Source: Desulfobacteraceae bacterium
GTDB taxonomy: Bacteria; Desulfobacterota; Desulfobacteria; Desulfobacterales; ETH-SRB1
NCBI GenBank assembly: GCA_028571455.1
Contig: JAPVVG010000216.1
Location: 1 to 53,217, forward strand
Length of the DNA stretch: 53,217 nt
Direction of reading: 5' to 3'
Below, piece by piece: positions 9,941 through 24,043 of this stretch (the stretch's first letter is position 1; each line of letters opens with the position of its first letter). Position numbers and translations under genes: made by a program. The notes beneath the pieces are model-generated. The model was given only the letters and a program-made list of their open reading frames with translations. It was not told the DNA's origin and made no database searches.

Positions 9941-12352
9941 TTGCCCGACCTGAAAATTGAAGCCACCCAGCGCCAGGAGGCGCAAATAATATGGCTACAT
10001 TCCATGTCTCCGTTATCCAATTGTATTTGTAGCGAAATGCATCACAATCCTTCCACATCTTTGCGTTATATTATCCCCTGCCTGTCTCTTATCTTCATCA
10101 TTATGATTGCAACCGCGGTGGTTTCTTTTGCACAGAGCAATGAACGGCTGTTTGATGATGATCCTGCCGAGCCGTGGCATATTACTGCCGATGAAATAAG
10201 CTTTGATAAAAAAACCGATCAACATATCGCAAAAGGAAATGTCGTCATAACCAAGAAGGACAAAAGGCTTACAGCCGATTTTGTTCGTTTTGACCATAAA
10301 ACCATGGAGGTGCTGGCTATCGGCCATGTGATAATGACGGCAGGTGAGGATATACTTGTCGGCGATAAGATGGAGATGGATCTGGAGGCTGAAATCGGAA
10401 CAGTATATAATGGAACAGTATTTATTAAAGAAAACCATTTTTATATAAAAGGGGATAAGATACAAAAAACAGGAAAAGACTCTTATGCCGTCGGCAAAGG
10501 CAGTTTTACAACATGTGATGGCGATTATCCGGCATGGAAAATAACAGGGAGAAACCTGAAGGTTACCGTAGAAGGATATGGCTTCGTTAATCACGCGGCT
10601 CTTTGGGCAAAAAGGGTTCCTGTGTTGTACACGCCCTTTTTGGTTTTTCCTGTAAAGCTAAAGAGACAGTCCGGCCTTTTGCCGCCACAAATAGTATATT
10701 CAAAGCGGAAATGGGAGGAATACATACAGCCTTTTTACTGGGCTATTAACGAAAGTTCGGATGCAACCTTATATTACCACCATATTGGACGCAGGGGAGA
10801 CAAAATAGGTTTTGAATACCGCTATGTTTTAGATGAAAAGTCAAAAGGGACTTTAATGTATGACTTTTTGCAAGACAGGAAGGTAGATAATGGCACGCTG
10901 GAATCGAGCGAAGAATGGGGATATACGGATGTCAGTGGGCTCAGGCCCAATTCCGACCGATACTGGTTCAGGATGAAACATGATCAGGCGCTGCCTTCCG
11001 GTTTTACCGCAAAACTGGACATAGATATTGTCAGCGATCAGGATTACCTGCACGAATTTAAGGACGGATATACGGGGTTTGATACAACCGATAGATATTT
11101 TAACAAAAACTTTGGCCGGGACCTTGACGAGTATGATGATTCGACAAGGGTAAACAGTTTGAGCATAAACAAGAGCTGGTCACAATTCAGCCTTAATGCC
11201 GAAACCCGCTGGTATGATAATGTCATAAACCGTCGCTGGAAGGAAACGGATACAACCATACAGATGCTGCCGGTTGTTGATTTTAGTGCATCCAAGCAGC
11301 AGATATTCGGCACCCCTTTTTATTTTGACCTTGATTCCGAATATACATATTTTTACAGAGAAGATGCTTCAAGGGCTCACCGGATGGATGCGTACCCAAG
11401 ATTGTATTTGCCCTTAAAGTTCAAACACTACCTGTTTTTTGAACCGTCTGTCGGGTTTCGGGAAACAGCCTGGTATTTTGACAAAGAGGAATATAGCTCC
11501 TCTGACAAGGCAACACTTTACAGGGAAATGTATGATATCAAAATAGACCTTTCTTCAAACATTTATAGAATATACAATCTGCAAACAAGCTGGATTAATA
11601 AGATAAAGCATGCAATAACACCACAGGTAATATATCAATATATACCAGGAAAGGATCAAAGCAATAAATATCCCCAGTTTGATGCTATTGATAATATTGC
11701 GAGAACAAACCTTGTAACATATTCTTTGACAAATATTTTTACATCAAAATCGCAGATGCAGAGCACAAAAAAGGACAATCAGGATCAAAGCAACAAAGAT
11801 CAAAGCGACAACTATACCTATAACCAGTTTTGCCGCTTAAAGCTGGAGCAGAGTTATGACATTAACGAAGCAAAAGAGGACAACCCGTCCAATTGGGCAA
11901 ATCAAAAGGAAAAGAGGCCTTTTTCTACAATCTATGGTGAGATAGAGATAGATCCTGTCCAATATGTTTCTGCGCAGGCAGATGCCACATGGTGTCAATA
12001 TGATAGTCTGGTTAAATCACGCAACATTGCGGTAACATTATCCGATAAACGCGGAGACAGGTTCTTTGTTGAACACAGATATACCTATAACTCGAGCGAA
12101 TCCATTTATACAGATATGAGCCTGGTAGTATCAGACCAGCTAAAGGTATATGCTGATTATGAGCGAAATCTTTACGGCAGTCAGGATATAAAAAGAGGCA
12201 TTGGATTTTTGTACAAGGCCCAGTGCTGGTCCATAGATTTTAACTACACACACGAAGATAATGACAGGAAATATGCATTTATAATTAATCTTTACGGGAT
12301 CGGAGAGTTCGGCAGAAACATAGTGGGGCGCATAATGGAAGAGCCGCTGTAA
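9941..12352 (+). CDS. lptD: LPS-assembly protein LptD
   Basis: OstA/LptA-like N-terminal domain (WHITADEISFDKKTDQHIAKGNV) plus beta-barrel; real start may be internal (near 10037, before a signal peptide). Confidence 0.88.
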   Translation: MPDLKIEATQRQEAQIIWLHSMSPLSNCICSEMHHNPSTSLRYIIPCLSLIFIIMIATAVVSFAQSNERLFDDDPAEPWHITADEISFDKKTDQHIAKGNVVITKKDKRLTADFVRFDHKTMEVLAIGHVIMTAGEDILVGDKMEMDLEAEIGTVYNGTVFIKENHFYIKGDKIQKTGKDSYAVGKGSFTTCDGDYPAWKITGRNLKVTVEGYGFVNHAALWAKRVPVLYTPFLVFPVKLKRQSGLLPPQIVYSKRKWEEYIQPFYWAINESSDATLYYHHIGRRGDKIGFEYRYVLDEKSKGTLMYDFLQDRKVDNGTLESSEEWGYTDVSGLRPNSDRYWFRMKHDQALPSGFTAKLDIDIVSDQDYLHEFKDGYTGFDTTDRYFNKNFGRDLDEYDDSTRVNSLSINKSWSQFSLNAETRWYDNVINRRWKETDTTIQMLPVVDFSASKQQIFGTPFYFDLDSEYTYFYREDASRAHRMDAYPRLYLPLKFKHYLFFEPSVGFRETAWYFDKEEYSSSDKATLYREMYDIKIDLSSNIYRIYNLQTSWINKIKHAITPQVIYQYIPGKDQSNKYPQFDAIDNIARTNLVTYSLTNIFTSKSQMQSTKKDNQDQSNKDQSDNYTYNQFCRLKLEQSYDINEAKEDNPSNWANQKEKRPFSTIYGEIEIDPVQYVSAQADATWCQYDSLVKSRNIAVTLSDKRGDRFFVEHRYTYNSSESIYTDMSLVVSDQLKVYADYERNLYGSQDIKRGIGFLYKAQCWSIDFNYTHEDNDRKYAFIINLYGIGEFGRNIVGRIMEEPL

Positions 12353-12370
12353 CGGAGCTTGGGCTATTAG

Positions 12371-12898
12371 ATGGAAATAAAACAGATTAATCGCCTGTGG
12401 TATGTTCTGCATACGAAAAGCAGGTTCGAGAATGTAGTTAATGACGCTCTGGTCAAAAAATCGTTTGAGGTTTTCCTGCCAAAAATCCTGGTAAAAAGTA
12501 AGCGCCGTGACAGACGGTTAATGATAAGGGCACCTCTTTTCCCTGGTTACCTGTTTTTAAAAACCGTCCTGCAATCCCACGAATATATTGAGATTTTAAA
12601 GACAGGCGGGGCTGTCCGTTTAATCGGCAACAAAGAAGGGCCCATCCCTGTTGCCACCGAGACCATTGAGTCGCTTAAAATTATGGTGGCGGGAGACAAC
12701 AGAGTTTTAACCGGCGCCCGTTTCAAAAAAGGGGACCCTGTTACGGTGGTTTACGGCCCGTTTACAGGGTTGACCGGAACCTTTGTCCGATACAGGGGCA
12801 AAGAGAGAGTCGTCGTTGCTATCGAAGCCCTTAGACAGTTTGCCGCAGTGGATGTGAGCGAAGATGATGTTGAAAAGCTCCCAAAAATATTGTTATAA
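12371..12898 (+). CDS. NusG-like transcription antitermination protein (UpxY/RfaH-like)
   Basis: RLWYVLHTKSRFENVVNDAL NGN domain and KOW-like GDPVTVVYGPFTGLTG. Confidence 0.88.
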   Translation: MEIKQINRLWYVLHTKSRFENVVNDALVKKSFEVFLPKILVKSKRRDRRLMIRAPLFPGYLFLKTVLQSHEYIEILKTGGAVRLIGNKEGPIPVATETIESLKIMVAGDNRVLTGARFKKGDPVTVVYGPFTGLTGTFVRYRGKERVVVAIEALRQFAAVDVSEDDVEKLPKILL

Positions 12899-12957
12899 CC
12901 GCTTGACTTCTTAACGAGTTTTTGTTTAATAGTCTTATGCTGAAGACATTAAACGGC

Positions 12958-13160
12958 GAGACCTTTGAAAAACGTTCAATTTTGTTCAAGTTCAAGCCTG
13001 CCTGTGCGTTGCACGCAGACAGGGAAGGCGAAAATATGAGCGCTGATGCTTCACTTCGTGTAACCGCAGGAATACATTGAGTATTTTGAGGATTGAAATT
13101 TGAGTCTGATCCGCCAAAGCACTCTGGCGGAGGCAAAAGGGAGCGTTTTGCAAAGGTCTC
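12958..13160. mobile_element. MITE-like element, GAGACCTTTG-end family, copy 1
   Basis: TIR GAGACCTTTGAAAAACG / CGTTTTGCAAAGGTCTC; flanked by exact 5-bp duplication ACGGC (12953-12957 and 13161-13165). Confidence 0.8.
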
Positions 13161-13188
13161 ACGGCAGGTATTGCAAAAAGGAGGGTAT

Positions 13189-13464
13189 ATGAATAAACTG
13201 GAGATTATTTCCGCCTTAAAAACCGAGGCTAATATCTCAAAATCGGATGCCACAAGGGTGGTTCAAATATTTTTTGATTCTATGCAGGATGCCCTGGTGC
13301 AGGGAGAAAGGGTTGAAATTCGCGGGCTGAGCAGCTTTTTTGTAAAAGAGTACAAGGCATATACCGGCAGAAATCCAAAGACAGGTGAAAAGGTTCTGAT
13401 AAAGCCCAAAAAGCTCCCGTTTTTTAAGGCCGGAAAAGAATTGAAAGACAGGGTAGATAATTAA
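13189..13464 (+). CDS. HU/IHF family DNA-binding protein
   Basis: KSDATRVVQIFFDSMQDALVQGERVEIRGLSSFFVKEYKAYTGRNPKTGEKV; start with RBS aaggaggg. Confidence 0.93.
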   Translation: MNKLEIISALKTEANISKSDATRVVQIFFDSMQDALVQGERVEIRGLSSFFVKEYKAYTGRNPKTGEKVLIKPKKLPFFKAGKELKDRVDN

Positions 13465-13468
13465 ATTT

Positions 13469-14515
13469 GTGTCCAAATTTGCGGTAATAATAGATCAAAA
13501 AAAGCCGATACAACTTTTAACTGCCTTTTTACAACACGGTACTATTCCTAACGCCCTTCTTTTTACAGGCATGGAAGGGGTTGGCAAACGCACTACAGCC
13601 ATGATGTTTGCCATGGCATGTAACTGTCTGAGCAAAGAGCCATGGAGCTTTTTTCAGGGCAAAAACCAGGCAACAAAAGACCGGACCTGTTATTGCAAAG
13701 CATGTGTGAAAATCCGATCAGGAAATCATCCTGATATCATACAGGTTAAACCGTCAGGCGCCTATATCAAGATCGCTCAAATACGTTCTTTGCGTGATAT
13801 TCTTGCCATGAAACCTTACGAGGCAAGGATGCGTGTTGTAATAATATCAGATGCCAGGGCAATGAACCCTTCGGCCGGCAATGCGCTGCTCAAGGTTCTT
13901 GAGGAACCACCTGGTCGGACCATTCTGATACTTACCACCATACAGTCGTCTGATCTCCTCCCCACAATTGTTTCACGCTGTCAGCATATCAGATTTAACC
14001 CAATTTCCTGCAAGAGCCTGGAAGATATTCTGGTTGACAAAGAGGGGCTTGATTATGATGATGCAAAAATAATTGCGACTCTGGCAAAAGGGAGTTTGTC
14101 TAAAGCCCTTTCAATGGTTAAGCCTGACAACCGTGTAAGCTGGATAAACCGGCGCAGTTGGCTTATAAAAACTTTAAGCCTTGATATGCCCGGCCAACTG
14201 TCAAGACAACCGGTCGTTTCTTTTTTGGCTTTTGCAGCAGAGTTATCAAAAAACAAGGAAACCCTGCAAGATTCTCTGGATGTGATTAAATCCTGGCTGA
14301 GAGACGTTATTGTATATAAACACTGTCCCGAGAAAATTATAAACAAGGATTTGATTGACAACATTCAACATGCTTCACAAAAACTTGCGACAAGAGAGCT
14401 GATAGCAAAAATTGAAGCTATCCGGACAGCACAGAAAGGGATTAAGGCCGGCGCTAATTTAAGGTTGACTTTAGAAGCGATGGTAATGCAGCTTGCGTAT
14501 GAACCACAAAATTGA
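13469..14515 (+). CDS. holB: DNA polymerase III subunit delta'
   Basis: NALLFTGMEGVGKRTTA Walker A, Cys-rich zinc module, GNALLKVLEEPPG. Confidence 0.9.
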   Translation: MSKFAVIIDQKKPIQLLTAFLQHGTIPNALLFTGMEGVGKRTTAMMFAMACNCLSKEPWSFFQGKNQATKDRTCYCKACVKIRSGNHPDIIQVKPSGAYIKIAQIRSLRDILAMKPYEARMRVVIISDARAMNPSAGNALLKVLEEPPGRTILILTTIQSSDLLPTIVSRCQHIRFNPISCKSLEDILVDKEGLDYDDAKIIATLAKGSLSKALSMVKPDNRVSWINRRSWLIKTLSLDMPGQLSRQPVVSFLAFAAELSKNKETLQDSLDVIKSWLRDVIVYKHCPEKIINKDLIDNIQHASQKLATRELIAKIEAIRTAQKGIKAGANLRLTLEAMVMQLAYEPQN

Positions 14516-14560
14516 ATAACAGAAATTTATAAACTCAAAACACCTGAAATTACAGTTAGT

Positions 14561-14672
14561 GATTTTTAGCCTTTAGCAGTTAGCCTTTAGCAGTTAGCCT
14601 TTAGCTTAGTGATCGGTTCAAGGTTCAATGGCTAAGAGCTAACCGCTAATGGCTAATAGCTTTTTCATAAAT
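14561..14672. repeat. Heptamer iteron array (AGCAGTT/AGCCTTT ... GCTAAT), inverted arrangement
   Basis: tttagcctttagcagttagcctttagcagttagcc ... ggctaagagctaaccgctaatggctaatagc. Confidence 0.85.
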
Positions 14673-14744
14673 GTTCACATTAGGTAAATAAGTTTAAAAC
14701 TATTGCCAGTATTGAAAAAAATACTTTTCGGACAGGCGCTAATT

Positions 14745-15539
14745 ATGGCAAAGATTGTAAGGGTAAGATTTAAGTCTTTTGGCAAGGCTTACGATTTTGA
14801 CAGCGGCGCATTTGTGCTTAGCTGCGGAGATCATGTGATTGTAGAAACAGAGCAGGACCTTTGTTTTGGAACGGTTGCGGCGCCTCCCGCGTTGCGTGAT
14901 GAACGGTTATCGGCCAGGCCGCTTAAAAAGGTGTTTCGTCTGGCTAATGAAAAAGATTTCAAGCAGCGAGAGAAAAACCTTGAAAAAGAAAAATCGGCCC
15001 GAGCATTCTGCATTAAATGCGTCAATGAGCTAAAGCTGAAGATGAATCTGTTTGTTGTTGAAAGCTCCTTTGATGGCAGCAAACTAACCTTTTTTTTCAC
15101 GGCTGAGGGTCGTGTCGACTTTCGTCAACTCGTTAAAATGCTGGTCAACCAGTTAGGGGTCAGGATTGAGATGAGACAGGTTGGAATACGCAATCAGGCC
15201 AAGATGACCGGCGGCATTGGAAGATGTGGACGACCAGTCTGTTGCTCCTTGTTCATGAATGCGTTTGAGCCGGTTTCCATACGTATGGCAAAGGACCAGA
15301 ATCTGTCGCTTAATCCAACAAAAATTTCCGGCCTGTGCGGCCGGCTGATGTGCTGTCTTGCATATGAATATGAAACATACAGGGAGCTTAAGAAAAGGTT
15401 TCCAAAGATTGGAAAAATAGTGAAAACTGCAAGCGGAAAGGGCAAGGTGATGCGACACAACGTAATACGCAATCGTTTGACAATACAGATGGATGAGGGT
15501 CGGGAGATAGAATTGGCGTTAGATGATATTATAACCTAA
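14745..15539 (+). CDS. PSP1 domain protein (RicT-like)
   Basis: Cys-rich GGIGRCGRPVCCSLF...GLCGRLMCCLAYEYETY PSP1/RicT motif. Confidence 0.92.
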   Translation: MAKIVRVRFKSFGKAYDFDSGAFVLSCGDHVIVETEQDLCFGTVAAPPALRDERLSARPLKKVFRLANEKDFKQREKNLEKEKSARAFCIKCVNELKLKMNLFVVESSFDGSKLTFFFTAEGRVDFRQLVKMLVNQLGVRIEMRQVGIRNQAKMTGGIGRCGRPVCCSLFMNAFEPVSIRMAKDQNLSLNPTKISGLCGRLMCCLAYEYETYRELKKRFPKIGKIVKTASGKGKVMRHNVIRNRLTIQMDEGREIELALDDIIT

Positions 15540-15714
15540 ATTGAGCGATTTTTTACTCGATCTGCGCCGATCTCTTGCGCATAAAGGCTTTACAAAAATC
15601 CTCAACATATCCATGGGTATGCCTGCGGTTTTTGCAAATCCTTATGCATCAAGATTTCAACACATATCTTCGCAAAAAATTGCTTAACTTAGGTATAAAG
15701 GAACAGGAGAGAAA

Positions 15715-19926
<4,212 letters not shown>

Positions 19927-19976
19927 GTGACTACTCAGGTGAATAGACTGAAGGCTGAAGGCTTTTAGGGGAGCGT

Positions 19977-22900
19977 ATGCTGTCAACGAAAATCCAAACA
20001 ATTATTTCCAGAGGAATCAAGAGGTTAGGGTTGTGGAAAGCAAATAACAGCTTGATTCCTAACATATATTTTGGAAGGCACATAGCCTGTGTTCCGGACA
20101 ATTCGGTTGTCTTTTTTCCGTGCAGTGAAAATATTCTTTTTTGTGGATTTGCAGGAATTGTTTCCTTTAAAAACAGCAAACAGACGGGCGGTTGTGTTGA
20201 CATAGCCCTGCTGGAGGATATGGTCAAAAGGGTTGAATCTTGCGGTTACGACAATTGCATAAAAAACCAATATGTTCTTGATGCAGATTATCTTGGCGGC
20301 AAAAAACATATCACTTCCCTGGTAAAGTCGGTTAAGTCGTTAAAGGAACCGGATCTATTTTATGATATATTCATAAACAAATCGATTCAAGACAGCCTTT
20401 CCAAACTTGCCGATCAGTTTTCATGTGTTATTGATGCGGAGTCAAAAGCGCTTGCAGAAAATATGGGATACCTTGATTCCGGCGCGGTAAATATTATGTC
20501 CCGGAGCATCGAGAGCCTCAGGGATATTGAATGGTGCATTACAAGGGAGATAACAGGGAACATACGAAAAATAAAAAAGTTGATTCCTGTTACTGCCGAG
20601 CCTCCTGCTGTTTCCTCTTTCATTGTCTTTAAAAAAATAAATGCCGTTTTAAACAGCACAGATCGTCTCGAGGTAAGAGGACGGGACTCGGCAGGTGTTT
20701 CTTTGTTGTTTATTCTTGGCGGAAATGAATTTAAACGTTTTAATGAAGAAATCGGCAAAGCAGGTCTATATGACCGGCTTAGAGAGCGATCTGATCATAA
20801 GGTTCTTCTCAACAACAGTATCAGCATACACGAGAGTGTCACTGCAGACGGAAACAAAAAGGCGGCAATCGCTTTTACATATAAGATTGCCGCTGAAATA
20901 GGCAACCTCGGAGATAATGTTAAATTTTTACGCGGGCAGGTCGCAGGCGATTTGATTTTGCATAAACTGATATCTTTTTCCCACTTATATCATACTGTTT
21001 CGGCACATACCCGCTGGGCTTCGATGGGCGTTATCAGCGAGCCCAACTGTCATCCGGTAGATAATAGAACTTTAAACAACTCTGGGGAAGAAAGGGGCAT
21101 AATCCATGTCTGTTTTAACGGTGATATAGACAATTATATGGATCTGAAAAGCAAATATGAAGCCGAGGCCGGTTTAATACATAAAGAGATTACAACCGAC
21201 ACCAAGATCATACCGCTTTGGATAGACAGATATATTCAGCAGGGCTTTGATGTGGAAGAGTCGTTCCGTCTTGCTGCCTGCGATTTCGAGGGTTCTCATG
21301 CCATATGCATGCATACAGACCTTGCCCCAGGCAAGCTTTTTCTTGCGCAAAAGGGAAGCGGCCAGACCATATTTATAGGCATGGCAAACGATTTCTACAT
21401 GCCTACATCAGAGGCATATGGATTTATTGAGGAGACCTCTAATTATATTAAGATGAACGAAAGAAAGGAAACAGATAGTGTAAACAGCAAAACAAGCGGT
21501 CAAATCATTATCTTAGATCAGGCATCTGCCGGGGGCTTAGGCGGTATAAAGGCGATGTTTTATGACGGCACACAGGTTGAACTTGAAGAAAAGGACATAA
21601 AACACAGCGATATTACATCAAGAGACATAGACCGCCAGGGTTTTCCTCATTATTTTTTAAAAGAAATTATGGAATCTCCGGATTCTGTGGAAAAAACCCT
21701 TCAGAATCGCTGGAAAATAAAAGACAGGGATAGCAAAATCTATGAAATAATACTTGAAGAAAGCGTCTTGTCGCAATCAATACAAAAAGCGCTGGTAAAT
21801 AACAAAATAAAGCGAATCTTTTTCGTAGGTCAGGGCACCGCAGGGGTAGCAGCGATGGTATGCGCCGACATCCTGAATTACTACCTGGAAGACCTGACTC
21901 TGCTTGTCAGTGCCATGAAAGCATCTGAGCTAAGCGGGTTTAAGCTTAATGATCATACCAATGCAGCCGGCATGGAAGATACTCTTGTTGTCGCTATAAC
22001 CCAATCAGGAACAACAACAGACACAAATTGCGCCATGGATATGGTGAAACAGCGCGGCGCCCACACCCTTGCCATCGTAAACAGGAGGGATTCGGATATA
22101 ACTTTCAAGGTGGACGGCGTGATGTACACCAGCACCGGCAGGGACATTGAGATGTCTGTTGCCTCAACAAAGGCATTCTATTCACAGATAGTAGCCGGCG
22201 CCATTTTAGGCCTTTATATTGCTTCCCTGAAAGGACGCAGAAATGACGCATTTGTCACAGAGGAGATAAAACAATTAACAACGCTTCCTTCGTGTATGAG
22301 AGCGATCCTTGCCATGAGAGAGCAAATCGGCATGTCTGCACAAAGGCTTGCCGTGAAGAAAACGCACTGGGCGGTCGTAGGCAGCGGTCCCAACAAGGCC
22401 GCGGCAGATGAAGTCAGGATAAAATTGAGCGAACTTTGCTATAAGACCATTTCATCCGATTTTGTTGAGGACAAAAAACACATCGATCTTTCCTCGGAAC
22501 CGCTGATTATTATTTGCGCAGCAGGGACAGGGGTGAGCGTGCTTGGCGATATCGTGAAGGATGCTGCAATATTCCAGTCGCACAAGGCAACTTCCGTAGT
22601 AATAGCTGACGAGGGCGAAAACAGATTTGATAACTATGCCGCCGATGTTTTCCATGTTCCAAGGGTTAACAGCCATCTTGCGCCGATTGTAAACACCCTG
22701 GTCGGACATATATGGGGTTATTATGCTGCTCTTGCCATCAATGAAGGCTCAAGATTCATGTATAATTTTAATACGGAGATACAAAGCCTGATAGATGATC
22801 ATACGGCAAAAGGGATGGATGTTTACGAGGTAATACTTGAAAAATCATTTAGAGAGAGAATTGCGCAGTTCTACACTGAATTTAGAAAAAAACTGCAAAA

Positions 22901-23735
22901 CAGTTTTCCCTATGCCATGGGGTTTGAATCAGCATCCGATTTGATTCTTTTGCTGAAATATCTGTCCGGAAGGCTGCCTGTATCAGATTTTGAGATCGAT
23001 TTCGGCATAAAGGGAACCCCTCTTAACATGTTAAGCAGGCTTTTCAGGTGCCTTGGAGATTCGATAAACAGCATGGCCCGTCCTGTGGATGCGATCAAGC
23101 ACCAGGCCAAGACGGTTACGGTCGGAACAAGCCGAATCAGCGAAAGAATAGAGGGAATATTATTTGAGGCTCTTACGACGTATCATTTAAATCTTTCACA
23201 ACTGATCAATAAAAATATAGTAGTGCTGAAAAATCTGCAGGATATTGTTGCAGGCATTGAAGGATCCATCCTTTACAAGATTAGCAGCCTGAACCTTCTT
23301 GGCGAACCCACGGATGAGACAATAATAGAAATAACGAGTAAAGAAGGTACGCTATCCGACATTCCATCCCGCGTGGAAAAGGATATAATTCTTAAAGGGA
23401 CCAAAAGAATCATTGTGCGGGAAGGAAATGTCTATATAGGCATAGGGAGGCAGGATGACCGCAGCATTATTATTATTCCCGTCCTTTCAGCTTCTCATGC
23501 CACTCCGAATATGCTCGAATATCTGCTTTTGTTGCACATCTCCTTTAAGGAAAATATTTCCACCTCCACAAAGATAAGAGCCCTTGGCGGAAAGTATGAG
23601 CGAATAAAGAACATTGTGCAGGAAAGCAGCGTTGTATGGGATGAGAAATATATCGAACTGGTTGATATGCGGAGCCTTTTTGGAATATCAGCCGAAAAAA
23701 TAAGCGAAATCATTGTTGCCAGTATAGGCGGCTGA
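19977..23735 (+). CDS. Giant GlmS-like protein: GATase_2 plus two SIS domains, with N-terminal leader, ~150-aa insertion and ~205-aa C-terminal extension
   Basis: CGFAGIV, RGRDSAGV, AHTRWASMG, FNGDIDN (GATase); ITQSGTTTDT, SVASTKAF (SIS); KLSE...KKH and AKTVTVG (isomerase active site); 1252 aa versus ~609 aa for E. coli GlmS. Confidence 0.85.
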   Translation: MLSTKIQTIISRGIKRLGLWKANNSLIPNIYFGRHIACVPDNSVVFFPCSENILFCGFAGIVSFKNSKQTGGCVDIALLEDMVKRVESCGYDNCIKNQYVLDADYLGGKKHITSLVKSVKSLKEPDLFYDIFINKSIQDSLSKLADQFSCVIDAESKALAENMGYLDSGAVNIMSRSIESLRDIEWCITREITGNIRKIKKLIPVTAEPPAVSSFIVFKKINAVLNSTDRLEVRGRDSAGVSLLFILGGNEFKRFNEEIGKAGLYDRLRERSDHKVLLNNSISIHESVTADGNKKAAIAFTYKIAAEIGNLGDNVKFLRGQVAGDLILHKLISFSHLYHTVSAHTRWASMGVISEPNCHPVDNRTLNNSGEERGIIHVCFNGDIDNYMDLKSKYEAEAGLIHKEITTDTKIIPLWIDRYIQQGFDVEESFRLAACDFEGSHAICMHTDLAPGKLFLAQKGSGQTIFIGMANDFYMPTSEAYGFIEETSNYIKMNERKETDSVNSKTSGQIIILDQASAGGLGGIKAMFYDGTQVELEEKDIKHSDITSRDIDRQGFPHYFLKEIMESPDSVEKTLQNRWKIKDRDSKIYEIILEESVLSQSIQKALVNNKIKRIFFVGQGTAGVAAMVCADILNYYLEDLTLLVSAMKASELSGFKLNDHTNAAGMEDTLVVAITQSGTTTDTNCAMDMVKQRGAHTLAIVNRRDSDITFKVDGVMYTSTGRDIEMSVASTKAFYSQIVAGAILGLYIASLKGRRNDAFVTEEIKQLTTLPSCMRAILAMREQIGMSAQRLAVKKTHWAVVGSGPNKAAADEVRIKLSELCYKTISSDFVEDKKHIDLSSEPLIIICAAGTGVSVLGDIVKDAAIFQSHKATSVVIADEGENRFDNYAADVFHVPRVNSHLAPIVNTLVGHIWGYYAALAINEGSRFMYNFNTEIQSLIDDHTAKGMDVYEVILEKSFRERIAQFYTEFRKKLQNSFPYAMGFESASDLILLLKYLSGRLPVSDFEIDFGIKGTPLNMLSRLFRCLGDSINSMARPVDAIKHQAKTVTVGTSRISERIEGILFEALTTYHLNLSQLINKNIVVLKNLQDIVAGIEGSILYKISSLNLLGEPTDETIIEITSKEGTLSDIPSRVEKDIILKGTKRIIVREGNVYIGIGRQDDRSIIIIPVLSASHATPNMLEYLLLLHISFKENISTSTKIRALGGKYERIKNIVQESSVVWDEKYIELVDMRSLFGISAEKISEIIVASIGG

Positions 23736-23738
23736 ACA

Positions 23739-24016
23739 TATTAAAAGATGAACGTCCAATCCGCCAAAGGGCTCTGGCGGAAACATTGAACGTCGAACGC
23801 CGAATAATGATGTCGCTACGCTCCTCAAATTATTCCAACATCGAATGAAAAAACAAACACCAAATGAGAAACAAAGGTTCAGGGTTCAGGGGTTCAGCTC
23901 GAAACTTGAAACTCGCAACCAGCAAAAATCTCCGACCTCTGACCTCCGACCTCTGTTTCTTCATCTTTTCCCATTCAACGTTCGATGTTGGACGTTCGAT
24001 GTTCGATGTTCATTTT
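23739..24016. repeat. Nested iteron region: octamer family (GAACGTCC/AACATCGA) arms around TTCAG- and CTGACCT-type heptamers
   Basis: gatgaacgtcc...cattgaacgtcgaacg at left, cattcaacgttcgatgttggacgttcgatgttcgatgttc at right (inverted), heptamers between. Confidence 0.7.
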
Positions 24017-24043
24017 TTTCAGTCCCTCCTGGGCAAAAACAAC

